In this document: piece by piece, positions 33,581 to 42,464 of the stretch
Numbering within the stretch: the stretch's first letter is position 1
Layout: every line of letters starts with the position of its first letter
NCBI GenBank assembly: GCA_000432335.1
Contig: HF995375.1
Location: 1 to 59,737, forward strand
Length of the DNA stretch: 59,737 bases
DNA from: Firmicutes bacterium CAG:646
GTDB lineage: Bacteria > Bacillota > Clostridia > Lachnospirales > Lachnospiraceae
Direction of reading: 5' to 3'
Position numbers and translations under genes: made by a program
Notes under the pieces: generated by a model
Told to the model about the DNA's origin: nothing
Databases searched by the model: none
What the model saw: only the letters and a program-made list of their open reading frames with translations

Positions 33581-35896
33581 ATGGACAATTTGATAAAAGT
33601 AATGCCGGCGATCGCGCTTCGGGGAACAACGATTCTTCCGGATATGATCGTGCATTTTGACATCAGCAGACCAAAATCCATAAAGGCAGTGGAAGAAGCT
33701 ATGACCCAGGATCAGAAGATTTTTCTGGTAACCCAGAAAGATCCCCAGATAGAAAATCCGGGAATGGCTGACCTGTATAAAGTGGGTACCGTGGCAGTGG
33801 TGAAGCAGGTGGTCAAGATGCCGAAGGAAGCTCTCCGGGTGCTGGTAGAGGGCGTAGAACGGGCAGAACTCGTGGGCATGGAAGAAGATCTTTCTTATCT
33901 GGAAGCAGAAATTGCCGGATTTGAAGAGGAAGAAAAGACGCTGTCCGGCAATGTGAAAGAGGCTATGCTGCGCAGTATGAAAGAAATTTTCATGGCATAC
34001 TGCAAGGAAAATCCCAAGATTAGCAAAGAATTGATCGGGCAGATTCTGGATATCGAAGATGTAGAACGGCTGGTAGATCAGATTTGCATTAATCTTCCGC
34101 TGGATTATGAGCAGAGACAGCAGCTTCTGGAAGCGGTAGCTCTGGAGGAGCGGTATGAACTTCTGGGTGTGATCATGAGCAATGAGATTGAAGTGATGCA
34201 GCTTCGTATGGAAATCCAGTCCAAGGTAAAAGAACGGATTGATAAGAATCAGAGAGAATATATCTTGCGGGAACAGTTAAAACTGATCCGGGAAGAGCTG
34301 GGAGAAGATGATACGATATCGGATGCGGATCATTTTCAGCAGCAGGCGGAAGAACTGAAAGCGCCAAAAGAGATTAAGGAAAAGATTTATAAAGAAATCA
34401 AGCGTTTTAAAGGTCTGGGGATGAATAATTCCGAGAGCAGTGTGGTTCGGGGATATATTGAAACACTGCTTAAATTGCCGTGGGATAAATCTTCCCGGGA
34501 TAATAATAATCTGAATAATGCAAAAAAAGTTCTGGAGGCGGATCATTACGGTCTGGAAAAAGTGAAGGAAAGAGTGCTGGAATATCTGGCGGTTCGAACC
34601 CTTACAAAGAAGGGAAGCAGTCCGATTCTCTGTCTTGTGGGACCTCCGGGAACAGGAAAAACGTCGATTGCCCGTTCCGTGGCGCGCGCTCTGAACAAAA
34701 AATATGTACGTATCTGTCTGGGCGGTGTGCGGGATGAAGCAGAAATTCGCGGTCATCGCAGAACGTATGTGGGAGCGATGCCGGGAAGAATTGCTTCCGG
34801 ACTTATACAGGCGGGTGTAAAGAATCCGCTGATGCTGCTAGATGAGATTGATAAGGTGAGCAGCGATTATAAGGGAGATACCTCTTCTGCTCTTCTGGAA
34901 GTGCTGGATTCTGAACAGAATAATAAATTTGCCGATCACTATGTGGAGCTTCCGATTGATCTTTCCGAGGTGTTGTTTATTGCTACTGCCAATGATCCGC
35001 AGGCGATTCCCCGTCCTCTTTTGGATCGTATGGAAGTGATTGAGATCTCCAGTTACACGGAAAATGAAAAAGAACATATTGCGAGGGAACATCTGATCCC
35101 GAAACAGATTAAAGCAAATGGTCTGAAGGAGAAGCAGCTCACTATTACAGAGGAAGCGGTAAAAGGGATCATCAGCGGCTACACAAAAGAGGCGGGAGTC
35201 CGCAATCTGGAAAGAAAATTCGGTGAAATTTGTCGGAAAGCAGCCCGGAAAATTCTGCAGGATAAGCAGAGTCTTGTGGAAGTGACCGGGGAAAATCTGG
35301 AAGAATTTCTTGGGAAATCCCGCTACAATTACCGGAAGGTGAACGAAAAAGATGAGGTGGGTATTGTCCGCGGGCTGGCATGGACCAGCGTGGGAGGCGA
35401 TACCCTGCAGATTGAAGTGAACCGTATGCCGGGCAAGGGAGAATTTCTTCTGACCGGTCAGTTGGGAGATGTGATGAAGGAATCCGCGCAGGCGGGAATC
35501 AGTTATATTCGTTCCGTGGCCGAAACGTATGGCATTGACGCAGAATTTTTCAATAAAAATGATCTTCATATTCATATTCCGGAAGGAGCTGTTCCGAAGG
35601 ACGGTCCGTCCGCGGGAATTACGATGGCGACGGCAATGCTGTCTGCCATTACAGGAAGAGCGGTGAAAGCCAATCTTGCCATGACGGGTGAAATCACTCT
35701 GCGGGGAAGAGTTTTGCCTATCGGAGGACTGAAAGAAAAACTTCTGGCAGCGAAAGCGGCAGGAATTACGAAAGTATTAGTGCCGGTTCAGAATCAGCCG
35801 GATGTGGAAGAAATCGATACAGAGATCAAAGAGGGACTTCAGATCGTCTTTGTGGATAAGATGGAGGATGTACTGGAAGAAGCTCTGGCAGAATAG
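33581..35896 (+). CDS. lon: ATP-dependent protease Lon (LonA)
   Basis: 771-residue protease. An N-terminal substrate-binding domain (about 1-200) is followed by a coiled coil, the AAA+ module with GPPGTGKT near 356 and LMLLDEIDKV near 418, and the C-terminal S16 domain with catalytic Ser in KDGPSAG near 677 and Lys in GGLKEKLLAA near 720. It is the soluble LonA type, with no transmembrane insert. It follows clpX by 14 nt and is followed closely by engB. Confidence 0.97.
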   Translation: MDNLIKVMPAIALRGTTILPDMIVHFDISRPKSIKAVEEAMTQDQKIFLVTQKDPQIENPGMADLYKVGTVAVVKQVVKMPKEALRVLVEGVERAELVGMEEDLSYLEAEIAGFEEEEKTLSGNVKEAMLRSMKEIFMAYCKENPKISKELIGQILDIEDVERLVDQICINLPLDYEQRQQLLEAVALEERYELLGVIMSNEIEVMQLRMEIQSKVKERIDKNQREYILREQLKLIREELGEDDTISDADHFQQQAEELKAPKEIKEKIYKEIKRFKGLGMNNSESSVVRGYIETLLKLPWDKSSRDNNNLNNAKKVLEADHYGLEKVKERVLEYLAVRTLTKKGSSPILCLVGPPGTGKTSIARSVARALNKKYVRICLGGVRDEAEIRGHRRTYVGAMPGRIASGLIQAGVKNPLMLLDEIDKVSSDYKGDTSSALLEVLDSEQNNKFADHYVELPIDLSEVLFIATANDPQAIPRPLLDRMEVIEISSYTENEKEHIAREHLIPKQIKANGLKEKQLTITEEAVKGIISGYTKEAGVRNLERKFGEICRKAARKILQDKQSLVEVTGENLEEFLGKSRYNYRKVNEKDEVGIVRGLAWTSVGGDTLQIEVNRMPGKGEFLLTGQLGDVMKESAQAGISYIRSVAETYGIDAEFFNKNDLHIHIPEGAVPKDGPSAGITMATAMLSAITGRAVKANLAMTGEITLRGRVLPIGGLKEKLLAAKAAGITKVLVPVQNQPDVEEIDTEIKEGLQIVFVDKMEDVLEEALAE

Positions 35897-35907
35897 GAGA
35901 ATAGAAA

Positions 35908-36522
35908 ATGGTTATAAAAAATGTTTCTTTGGATATTGTGTGTGGAATTACCAGTACCCTTCCTTCTACCGGCAGACCGGAGGTGGCATTCGCAGGAAAG
36001 TCCAATGTGGGAAAATCTTCCCTGATCAACGTTTTGATGAACAGAAAATCTCTTGCCCGTACCAGCGCTGCGCCGGGAAAGACACAGACAATCAACTTTT
36101 ATAATGTCAATGAAGAGATTTATCTTGTGGATCTTCCGGGATACGGTTATGCCCGGGCATCGGAAGAAATCAAGGCAAAATGGGGCAAGATGATCGAAGA
36201 TTATCTGCATCAGTCACAGGAAATCCGCTGTGTATTTCTTCTTATTGATATCCGTCATGAACCGTCAAACAATGATAAGATCATGTATCAGTGGATTTTG
36301 GATCACGGTTATGAGCCGGTGATTATTGCAACAAAGCTGGACAAGATTAAGAGAAGTCAGATCCAGAAACAGTTGAAATTGATTCGCCAGGGTCTGCAGG
36401 TGGTTCCAGGTACACAGATTATTCCATTTTCAGCTCAGACGAAACAGGGAAGGGAAGAAATCTGGGAACTGATTGATGCGCTTACCGGAATGGCAGAGGA
36501 AGCCGAAGGAGAGAGGGACTAA
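35908..36522 (+). CDS. engB: Ribosome biogenesis GTP-binding protein
   Basis: 204-residue TrmE-Era-EngA-YihA-type GTPase needed for 50S subunit assembly. G1 is AGKSNVGKSSLIN near residue 29, G2 includes TSAAPGKTQT near 51, G3 is DLPGYGYA near 74 and G4 TKLDK near 140. Also named ysxC/yihA. The lon-engB order is common in Firmicutes. The stop overlaps the next ATG. Confidence 0.95.
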   Translation: MVIKNVSLDIVCGITSTLPSTGRPEVAFAGKSNVGKSSLINVLMNRKSLARTSAAPGKTQTINFYNVNEEIYLVDLPGYGYARASEEIKAKWGKMIEDYLHQSQEIRCVFLLIDIRHEPSNNDKIMYQWILDHGYEPVIIATKLDKIKRSQIQKQLKLIRQGLQVVPGTQIIPFSAQTKQGREEIWELIDALTGMAEEAEGERD

Positions 36523-38312
36523 TGGGAATTATAAAAGCTGCGAAGCTGGCTTTTGATTATCTGAGATACGGAGAAGAGGGAGAAGAACCGGAGGTAAACC
36601 GCGCGATTGACCAGGTGGATCTGGACATTCAGGAAGGACAGTTTATCGCTATTCTAGGACACAATGGAAGCGGAAAATCCACGTTGGCAAAGCATATCAA
36701 CGGTCTTTTGGTGCCTACCGAGGGAACGTTGTGGGTGGACCAGATGGATACCTCTTCTCAGAAAGATATCTGGGAAATCCGACAGAAAGCCGGAATGGTT
36801 TTTCAGAATCCGGACAATCAGATCATAGGTACGGTTGTGGAAGAGGACGTAGGATTTGGACCGGAAAATCTGGGAGTGCCAACGGAAGATATCTGGAAAC
36901 GGGTGGATGAAAGTCTGGAAGCGGTAGGCATGACCGCTTACCGCCATCATTCGCCCAATAAGCTGTCCGGAGGACAGAAACAGAGGGTAGCTATCGCTGG
37001 AGTGATGGCGATGCATCCCAAATGTATTGTTCTGGACGAGCCCACCGCTATGCTGGACCCCAATGGAAGAAAAGAAGTTCTGCGTTCTGTACGGGAGTTA
37101 AATCAAAAAGAAAATGTGACGGTTATCCTGATCACTCATTATATGGAAGAAGTAATCTGGGCGGATGATGTCTATGTGATGGACAAAGGAAAAATCGTCA
37201 TGCATGGCGAACCGCGAGAAATTTTCTCAAAGGTTGCGCAACTGAAAAAATATCGGTTGGACGTGCCGCAGGTGACACTACTGGCTTATGAACTGAAACA
37301 GGCAGGGGTAAAGATACCGGATGGGATTCTTACCATAGAAGAACTGGTTCATGCGCTGGAACAAAAAGAAGTGACAGCGCCGGCAGAGTGGAGAACTAAG
37401 ATAGAATCAGTCGCTTTCGCCGGAGAAAAAGCGCCGGAGAGAGAAGAGAAAAAATCTCTGGAACTGGAACATATTTCTTATGTATATAATCCGGGAACGG
37501 CTTATGAAATGCATGCGCTGAAGGATATTAACCTGAATATTCCCCAGGGACAGTTTGTAGGGATCATCGGTCATACGGGAAGCGGAAAATCTACGCTGAT
37601 TCAGCATTTTAATGGGCTTATGAAGCCCACGGACGGTCATATTTTCTTTGAGGGACAGGATATCTGGGCAGAACAGTTTCCATTAAGAGGTCTCAGAAGT
37701 CAGGTGGGACTGGTCTTTCAGTATCCGGAACATCAACTTTTTGAGACGGATGTGCTGACGGATGTATGTTTCGGACCCAAAAATCAGCATCTTACTCAGG
37801 AAGAGTGTGAGAAAAGGGCAAAAGAAGCTCTGGAACACGTGGGATTGGATGAAAGTTATTATGCAAAATCACCCTTTGAGCTGTCAGGAGGACAGAAAAG
37901 AAGGGTGGCGATTGCAGGAGTTCTTGCCATGAATCCAAAAGTATTGATTTTGGACGAACCTACGGCAGGTCTGGACCCGATGGGCAGGGATGAAATCCTG
38001 GATCAGATTGCGCTGCTTCACAAGACCCGGGGAATCACCATTATTCTGGTATCTCACAGTATGGAAGATATCGCTAGATATGTGGAACGGATTATTGTTA
38101 TGAACCACGGGGAAAAAGCTTTTGATGATACTCCGAAAAAGGTATTTGCTCACTATAAAGAATTGGAAAGCATCGGACTGGCGGCTCCTGAGATCACTTA
38201 TATTGTTCATGCATTGCAGGAGAAAGGGCTTAAGGTGGATACGACGGCAACAACGATAGAAGAAGCAAAACTGACGATTCTGGAAGCGTTGGAGAAAAGA
38301 GGTGCGGTATGA
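36522..38312 (+). CDS. Fused ECF transporter ATPase (EcfA1-EcfA2 in one chain)
   Basis: 596-residue protein with two complete ABC ATPase domains. Domain 1 has Walker A GHNGSGKST near 46, signature LSGGQKQR near 148 and Walker B CIVLDEPTAMLDP. After a linker near residues 270-310, domain 2 has Walker A GHTGSGKST near 349, LSGGQKRR near 452 and LILDEPTAGLDP. ECF vitamin importers use EcfA1 and EcfA2, normally from two adjacent genes; here both are joined without an internal stop. It is coupled to ecfT by an ATGA overlap. S components are encoded elsewhere. Confidence 0.93.
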   Translation: MGIIKAAKLAFDYLRYGEEGEEPEVNRAIDQVDLDIQEGQFIAILGHNGSGKSTLAKHINGLLVPTEGTLWVDQMDTSSQKDIWEIRQKAGMVFQNPDNQIIGTVVEEDVGFGPENLGVPTEDIWKRVDESLEAVGMTAYRHHSPNKLSGGQKQRVAIAGVMAMHPKCIVLDEPTAMLDPNGRKEVLRSVRELNQKENVTVILITHYMEEVIWADDVYVMDKGKIVMHGEPREIFSKVAQLKKYRLDVPQVTLLAYELKQAGVKIPDGILTIEELVHALEQKEVTAPAEWRTKIESVAFAGEKAPEREEKKSLELEHISYVYNPGTAYEMHALKDINLNIPQGQFVGIIGHTGSGKSTLIQHFNGLMKPTDGHIFFEGQDIWAEQFPLRGLRSQVGLVFQYPEHQLFETDVLTDVCFGPKNQHLTQEECEKRAKEALEHVGLDESYYAKSPFELSGGQKRRVAIAGVLAMNPKVLILDEPTAGLDPMGRDEILDQIALLHKTRGITIILVSHSMEDIARYVERIIVMNHGEKAFDDTPKKVFAHYKELESIGLAAPEITYIVHALQEKGLKVDTTATTIEEAKLTILEALEKRGAV

Positions 38313-39112
38313 TTCGGGATATTACCATTGGACAGTACTATCCGGCTGATTCCATCCTTCACAGGTTGGACCCACGGGTAAAATTCGTAAGCACTCTGGT
38401 GTATATTGTATCGCTGTTTCTGTTTTCTTCCTGGCTGGGATACGGTGTGGCAGCTATTTTTCTGATCGCTTTGATCGGACTTTCCAAGGTTCCTTTCAAA
38501 TTTATGGTGAAGGGGCTGAAGCCCTTAGTGATTTTGATGGTGATTACCATGTTTTTCAATATGATCTTCACTCCCGGAGAGACAATCTTCTCTTTTTGGA
38601 TCATTACTATCACCAAAGAAGGAGTGCAGATGGCGGTGAAAATCAGCATCCGTCTGGTCTTTTTGATCATAGGCGCATCGCTGATGACGCTGACTACTAC
38701 GCCTAATCAACTCACCGATGGACTGGAGCGGCTCTTGCGGCCATTAAATAAGCTTCATGTGCCGGTACATGATATTGCCATGATGATGTCCATTGCCCTT
38801 CGGTTTATTCCGATTTTATTGGACGAGACAGATAAGATCATGAAAGCGCAGACAGCCAGAGGAGCAGATTTTGAAAGCGGTGGACTGATCCAGAAGGTGA
38901 AGAGTATGGTGCCGCTTCTGGTGCCATTGTTTGTCTCTGCTTTTCGACGAGCCAATGACCTGGCTATGGCCATGGAAGCCAGATGCTACCATGGAGGGGA
39001 CGGAAGAACTCAGATGAAACCGCTCACCTATAAGAAGAGAGATTATCTGGCTTATTTGATCGTATTTGCGTATCTGGGCGTCAGTATCGTATTTCGTGCA
39101 GCGGGGATCTGA
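38309..39112 (+). CDS. ecfT: ECF transporter transmembrane protein
   Basis: 267-residue membrane scaffold that couples the ATPases to exchangeable vitamin-binding S components. It has about five hydrophobic helices and the cytoplasmic coupling motifs near the C-terminus (TARGADFESGG and AMEARCYHGG), both Ala-Arg-Gly/Ala-Arg type. Starts inside the ATPase gene's last codons. Confidence 0.93.
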   Translation: MIRDITIGQYYPADSILHRLDPRVKFVSTLVYIVSLFLFSSWLGYGVAAIFLIALIGLSKVPFKFMVKGLKPLVILMVITMFFNMIFTPGETIFSFWIITITKEGVQMAVKISIRLVFLIIGASLMTLTTTPNQLTDGLERLLRPLNKLHVPVHDIAMMMSIALRFIPILLDETDKIMKAQTARGADFESGGLIQKVKSMVPLLVPLFVSAFRRANDLAMAMEARCYHGGDGRTQMKPLTYKKRDYLAYLIVFAYLGVSIVFRAAGI

Positions 39113-39114
39113 GT

Positions 39115-39864
39115 ATGAAAAGAGTGAAACTAACAGTAGCTTATGATGGTACGAATTACTGTGGGTGGCAGGTTCAGCCCAATGGGCTGGCAGTTCAGGA
39201 GGTGCTGAATCGGTGTCTTTCTGAGTTTTTGGGAGAGCAGATCACCACGATCGGAGCCAGCAGAACAGATGCGGGAGTCCATGCGTTGGGAAATGTAGCG
39301 GTATTTGATACGGAAGCCAGAATGCCGGCGGACCGGATTTCCTATGCTTTGAATACCCGGCTTCCCGAGGATATTAAGATTCGGGAGTCCCGGGAAGTTC
39401 CGCTGGACTTTCATCCAAGATTTCAGCAGACAGTAAAAACATACGAATACAAGATTTATAATCAGCGTTTTCCAGATCCCACCAGGCGGCTGTATACTTA
39501 CTTTTACTATTATCCTTTAGATGTGAAGAAAATGCAGGAAGCTGCGGACTATCTGGTGGGAGAGCATGATTTCAAAAGCTTTTCCACCTATAAGCCGGAG
39601 GTGGAGAGCACAGTGCGTACCATTTATGACCTTCAAGTGGAGCGGCAGGAAGACGTGATCACCATCCGAATCCGTGGAAATGGATTTTTGTATAATATGG
39701 TGCGTATCATTGCCGGCACATTGATACGGGTGGGAGGAGGCTTCTATCCGCCTGGGCAGGTACAGACGATTCTGGAAGGAAAGAACCGGGAACTGGCGGG
39801 AGAGACGGCGCGACCGGAGGGACTGACACTGGTAAAAATCGAATATCCGGAGTGGGAAGAATAG
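39115..39864 (+). CDS. truA: tRNA pseudouridine(38-40) synthase
   Basis: 249-residue pseudouridine synthase acting on the tRNA anticodon arm. The catalytic Asp is in GASRTDAGVHALGN near residue 52; RIRGNGFLYNMVRIIAGT near 185 is the second family signature. The ecfA-ecfT-truA-rplM-rpsI order is widely conserved in Firmicutes. Confidence 0.97.
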   Translation: MKRVKLTVAYDGTNYCGWQVQPNGLAVQEVLNRCLSEFLGEQITTIGASRTDAGVHALGNVAVFDTEARMPADRISYALNTRLPEDIKIRESREVPLDFHPRFQQTVKTYEYKIYNQRFPDPTRRLYTYFYYYPLDVKKMQEAADYLVGEHDFKSFSTYKPEVESTVRTIYDLQVERQEDVITIRIRGNGFLYNMVRIIAGTLIRVGGGFYPPGQVQTILEGKNRELAGETARPEGLTLVKIEYPEWEE

Positions 39865-39870
39865 ATTTTT

Positions 39871-39921
39871 GGCAGAATTGTGGAAGTGCGCAGCACGAAA
39901 CAATTCGTCAGGCATCTTTTG
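39871..39921 (+). repeat. Dispersed hairpin repeat, copy 1
   Basis: About 50 bp, repeated in opposite orientation at 53381-53432 with roughly two mismatches. Internally it has AATTGT...ACAATT arms around GTGC-GCA-GCAC, so either strand can fold into a nested hairpin. It lies 7 bp after truA in a 302-bp intergenic stretch that otherwise holds the rplM promoter and leader. Confidence 0.8.
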
Positions 39922-40031
39922 ACCTCAGCATCATGTGGATGATGCGATTATGAAAATGTGGAAAAGTTCCTGAAAAATCTTCGACACAGTGGAAAACATA
40001 AATAAAATCGGCGTAAAAATCAAAAAAGATG

Positions 40032-40060
40032 TTGACACACACGGGACAGTATAATATAAT
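40032..40060 (+). promoter_or_regulatory. Perfect sigma-A promoter of rplM-rpsI
   Basis: TTGACA, 17 bp, TATAAT. Transcription would begin near 40067, leaving a leader of about 100 nt. Confidence 0.9.
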
Positions 40061-40066
40061 TAGTCA

Positions 40067-40160
40067 ATGTGACGTAGTGAGAAAATGTCTTTACCAAAAG
40101 CCCCGGAAAAGGCGTTTTACATTATAGATAATTACAGTTAAAGTTTAAATAACAGGAGGG
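40067..40160 (+). promoter_or_regulatory. rplM leader, possible L13-type autoregulatory RNA
   Basis: The 5' UTR contains weak nested pairings, ATGT...ACAT and GCC...GGC around CCGGAAAA (about 40088-40124). L13 leaders are known in Firmicutes, but I cannot match this one to the consensus by eye. Confidence 0.3.
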
Positions 40161-40166
40161 AAATCC

Positions 40167-40595
40167 ATGAACAGTTTTATGGCTAATCCAGATAAGATTG
40201 AAAGAAAATGGTATGTAGTAGATGCTGAAGGATGTACTCTGGGACGTCTTACTTCTCAGATCGCAAGTGTACTGAGAGGAAAAAACAAACCGGTATTTAC
40301 TCCTCATGTAGATACAGGCGATTATGTTATCGTAATCAATGCTGAGAAAATTAAAGTTACAGGTAAAAAACTGGATCAGAAGATTTATTACAATCATTCT
40401 GACTATGTTGGTGGAATGAAAGAGACAACTCTGAGAGAGCTGATGGCTAAGAAACCTGAGAAGGTTATCGAACTTGCAGTAAAAGGTATGCTGCCAAAGG
40501 GACCTCTGGGAAGACAGATGATTAAAAAACTTCACGTATACGCTGGTGCTGAACATGCTCATGAGGCTCAGAAACCAGAAGTATTAACATTTTAA
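40167..40595 (+). CDS. rplM: 50S ribosomal protein L13
   Basis: 142-residue ribosomal protein. MNSFMANPDKIERKWYVVDA is the typical start; GKNKPVFTPHVDTGDYVIVI near 45 and AVKGMLPKGPLGRQM near 105 are family signatures. CAGGAGGG lies before the ATG. First gene of the L13-S9 operon. Confidence 0.98.
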   Translation: MNSFMANPDKIERKWYVVDAEGCTLGRLTSQIASVLRGKNKPVFTPHVDTGDYVIVINAEKIKVTGKKLDQKIYYNHSDYVGGMKETTLRELMAKKPEKVIELAVKGMLPKGPLGRQMIKKLHVYAGAEHAHEAQKPEVLTF

Positions 40596-40612
40596 TGAGG
40601 AGGTAAAGAACA

Positions 40613-41005
40613 TTGGCTAATACAAAATTCTACGGAACAGGAAGAAGAAAAAAATCTATCGCAAGAGTATATCTGGTACCGGGTACTGGTAAAATCACAA
40701 TCAATAAAAGAGATATTGATGAGTATTTCGGTCTGGAAACTCTGAAAGTAGTTGTACGTCAGCCACTGACAGCTACAGAGACAACAGATAAATTTGATGT
40801 TCTGGTAAATGTTCACGGTGGTGGATTTACAGGACAGGCTGGAGCAATCCGTCACGGACTTTCCCGCGCGCTGCTTCAGGCAGACGCTGAGTACAGACCA
40901 GTTCTGAAAAAAGCTGGATACCTGACTCGTGACCCAAGAATGAAAGAGCGTAAGAAATACGGTCTCAAGGCAGCTCGTAGAGCACCTCAGTTCAGCAAAC
41001 GTTAA
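40613..41005 (+). CDS. rpsI: 30S ribosomal protein S9
   Basis: 130-residue ribosomal protein. It has the conserved FYGTGRRKKSIARVYLVPG start, GGGFTGQAGAIRHGLSRAL near 70 and the basic C-terminal tail ending QFSKR that reaches the P-site tRNA. No ATG is available at the proper place; a TTG preceded by GAGGAGG 10 nt upstream is the start, followed by Ala-Asn-Thr. Confidence 0.98.
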   Translation: MANTKFYGTGRRKKSIARVYLVPGTGKITINKRDIDEYFGLETLKVVVRQPLTATETTDKFDVLVNVHGGGFTGQAGAIRHGLSRALLQADAEYRPVLKKAGYLTRDPRMKERKKYGLKAARRAPQFSKR

Positions 41006-41045
41006 TCATACGTTTCAGAACGTACAATTTCAAAAAGATTTTACA

Positions 41046-41080
41046 AACCTCTCAGGGAATGTTCCTTGGGAGGTTTTTTT
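41046..41080 (+). terminator. Terminator of the rplM-rpsI operon
   Basis: Stem AACCTCTCAGGGAA / TTCCTTGGGAGGTT (one wobble) with a short loop, ending in seven T. Confidence 0.93.
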
Positions 41081-41141
41081 GTGTATTTCTAAGAGCGAAT
41101 ATGATAAAATAACTGTATTACAAAATATTGGAGGGTGAATC

Positions 41142-42006
41142 ATGGAACAAACTTTTTTGACGAATATTGAAATAAAAAAGGTTCGTCATTTAGAGAATAT
41201 TTCAATTCCTTTAGATAAAAATAAAAGAAAACATTTGATTTTGACCGGTAAAAATGGAAGTGGAAAAACAAGTGTATTGGAAGAGCTAGTACAGCATTTT
41301 AATTATATTCTTTCAGATCAATTCGATAGCTATGATGAGATGAAGGAAGATCAGAGATTTTATATAGATAGAATTGAACAGGCAGAGAAAATATCTGATT
41401 TAGAAAAAAGAAGAAAATCCATACAAGAAGCAAAAAAATGTTAGAGTGGATAGAAGATAAAATGAAAAATTGGCTGGAAGGTGTTGTTTCAAACTTTACT
41501 TCCTATATGGTATTGCGAGAAAAATATCAAAAGGGAAATTTTATTTTTGCATACTATAAAGCTGAAAGAGAATTTCAAGTGGAAGAATACAAAAATATCG
41601 AAAAAATAGAATTTCAGGATAAGTATAGTATTGCTGAAAATCCAGGGACAAAATTCACAAAATATCTTGTAGACGTGAAAGCTACTCAAGCTTTCACAAA
41701 GAATAAGGAAAAAGCTGAAAAGATAGATAAATGGTTTCAGGCATTTGAGGATATTTTAAGGAGGATTTTCAATGATAAAAATCTCCAATTAAAATTTGAT
41801 GATGAAACATTTCAGTTTTCTATTTGTGAGACAGATAGAGACCCTTTTGATTTTAACACAATGTCTAGTGGTTATTCGGCAGTATTTGATATTATTAATG
41901 ATTTGATTATAAGAATGGAGGCAAAGTCTGGACTGCGAACGGAATTTGATATGGAAGGTGTTGTTTTAGTAGATGAAATAAAAACACATTTGCATCTTGA
42001 ATTGCA
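41142..42006 (+). pseudogene. AAA ATPase (RecF/SMC-like), frame-split and 3'-truncated
   Basis: Two abutting frames make one P-loop ATPase. The first (41142-41444) has FLTNIEIKKVRHLENISIPL and Walker A LTGKNGSGKTSVLEEL near residue 36. The second (from 41438, -1 frame) continues with coiled-coil sequence and the signature-like FNTMSSGYSAVFDIINDLII and Walker B GVVLVDEIKTHLHLELQ. The break is at an A7 tract that reads A AAA AAA in zero frame. After Walker B homology stops and IstB-like sequence begins, so the D-loop/H-region is lost. Intact relatives are solo AAA ATPases often tied to phage defence. Confidence 0.78.
41432..41438 (+). promoter_or_regulatory. A7 slippery tract at the ATPase frame break
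   Basis: In zero frame the tract reads gcA AAA AAA, a canonical -1 slippery heptamer, and the -1 frame is exactly the one that continues the ATPase. It may be programmed frameshifting, a slippage-prone phase switch, or simply a one-base deletion. Confidence 0.4.
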
Positions 42007-42186
42007 GACAATGTCTGTATTCTCGGAGAATCAGATTCCGGAAAATCTTACCTTGCAAAAGCTATCGGCATAAAGGCCTGCAACCGATATAACGTCGGTT
42101 ACTTTCACAGCGAGGAACTTTTGGAAAGCATAAAAAAAGAAAGGCGGGCTTGCCACCGCCTGAAAGGAGAAGAAAAAAACAGATGA
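42007..42186 (+). pseudogene. IS21-family IstB-like ATPase fragment
   Basis: Frame encodes DNVCILGESDSGKSYLAKAI, then GIKACNRYNVGYFHSEELL, the Walker A region and following helix of IstB/DnaC-like transposition helper proteins. The SDSGKS P-loop is slightly degenerate. Neither the IstB N-terminus, the rest of the gene nor IstA was found, so it is a scar of an IS21 element that probably truncated the AAA ATPase gene. Its TGA overlaps the next gene's ATG. Confidence 0.75.
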
Positions 42187-42464
42187 CAATATATAGAAAT
42201 TATGGAGTGACAGGGGCTGAAAAAAGAAGTGTATATACATACGGCGAACAACATGCGTGGGCTGTATGCAGTGACAAAATAGAGGTAGAAATACCGGAAG
42301 GATGGAAGACCTTTAAAAATTATATGGATCAAACGATGGTGGAATCTCCTTGGGGAGAATGCTATGAAATCAATGAAGTCCTGCAGGGAAATGAAAAACC
42401 ATGTTTTTATGCGCTTGATGCAAATATGAAAGGGCATCGGGTATATCTGAAAGAAATTGAATGA
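42183..42464 (+). CDS. Phage-like hypothetical protein, 93 aa
   Basis: 93-residue soluble protein starting MTIYRNYGVTGAEKRSVYTY, with AAGGAGA about 10 nt upstream. It is tryptophan- and tyrosine-rich (AWAVCSDKIEVEIPEGWKTF) and ends KGHRVYLKEIE, suggesting a compact alpha/beta fold. I recall similar short proteins in Firmicutes phage early regions but no function. It overlaps the next gene by 4 nt, so the pair is co-transcribed. Confidence 0.6.
   Translation: MTIYRNYGVTGAEKRSVYTYGEQHAWAVCSDKIEVEIPEGWKTFKNYMDQTMVESPWGECYEINEVLQGNEKPCFYALDANMKGHRVYLKEIE

Noticed and set aside
34838..35575. 245-codon minus-strand frame inside lon
   Set aside because: Antisense to the conserved AAA+ and protease domains; no start signals or recognisable motif.
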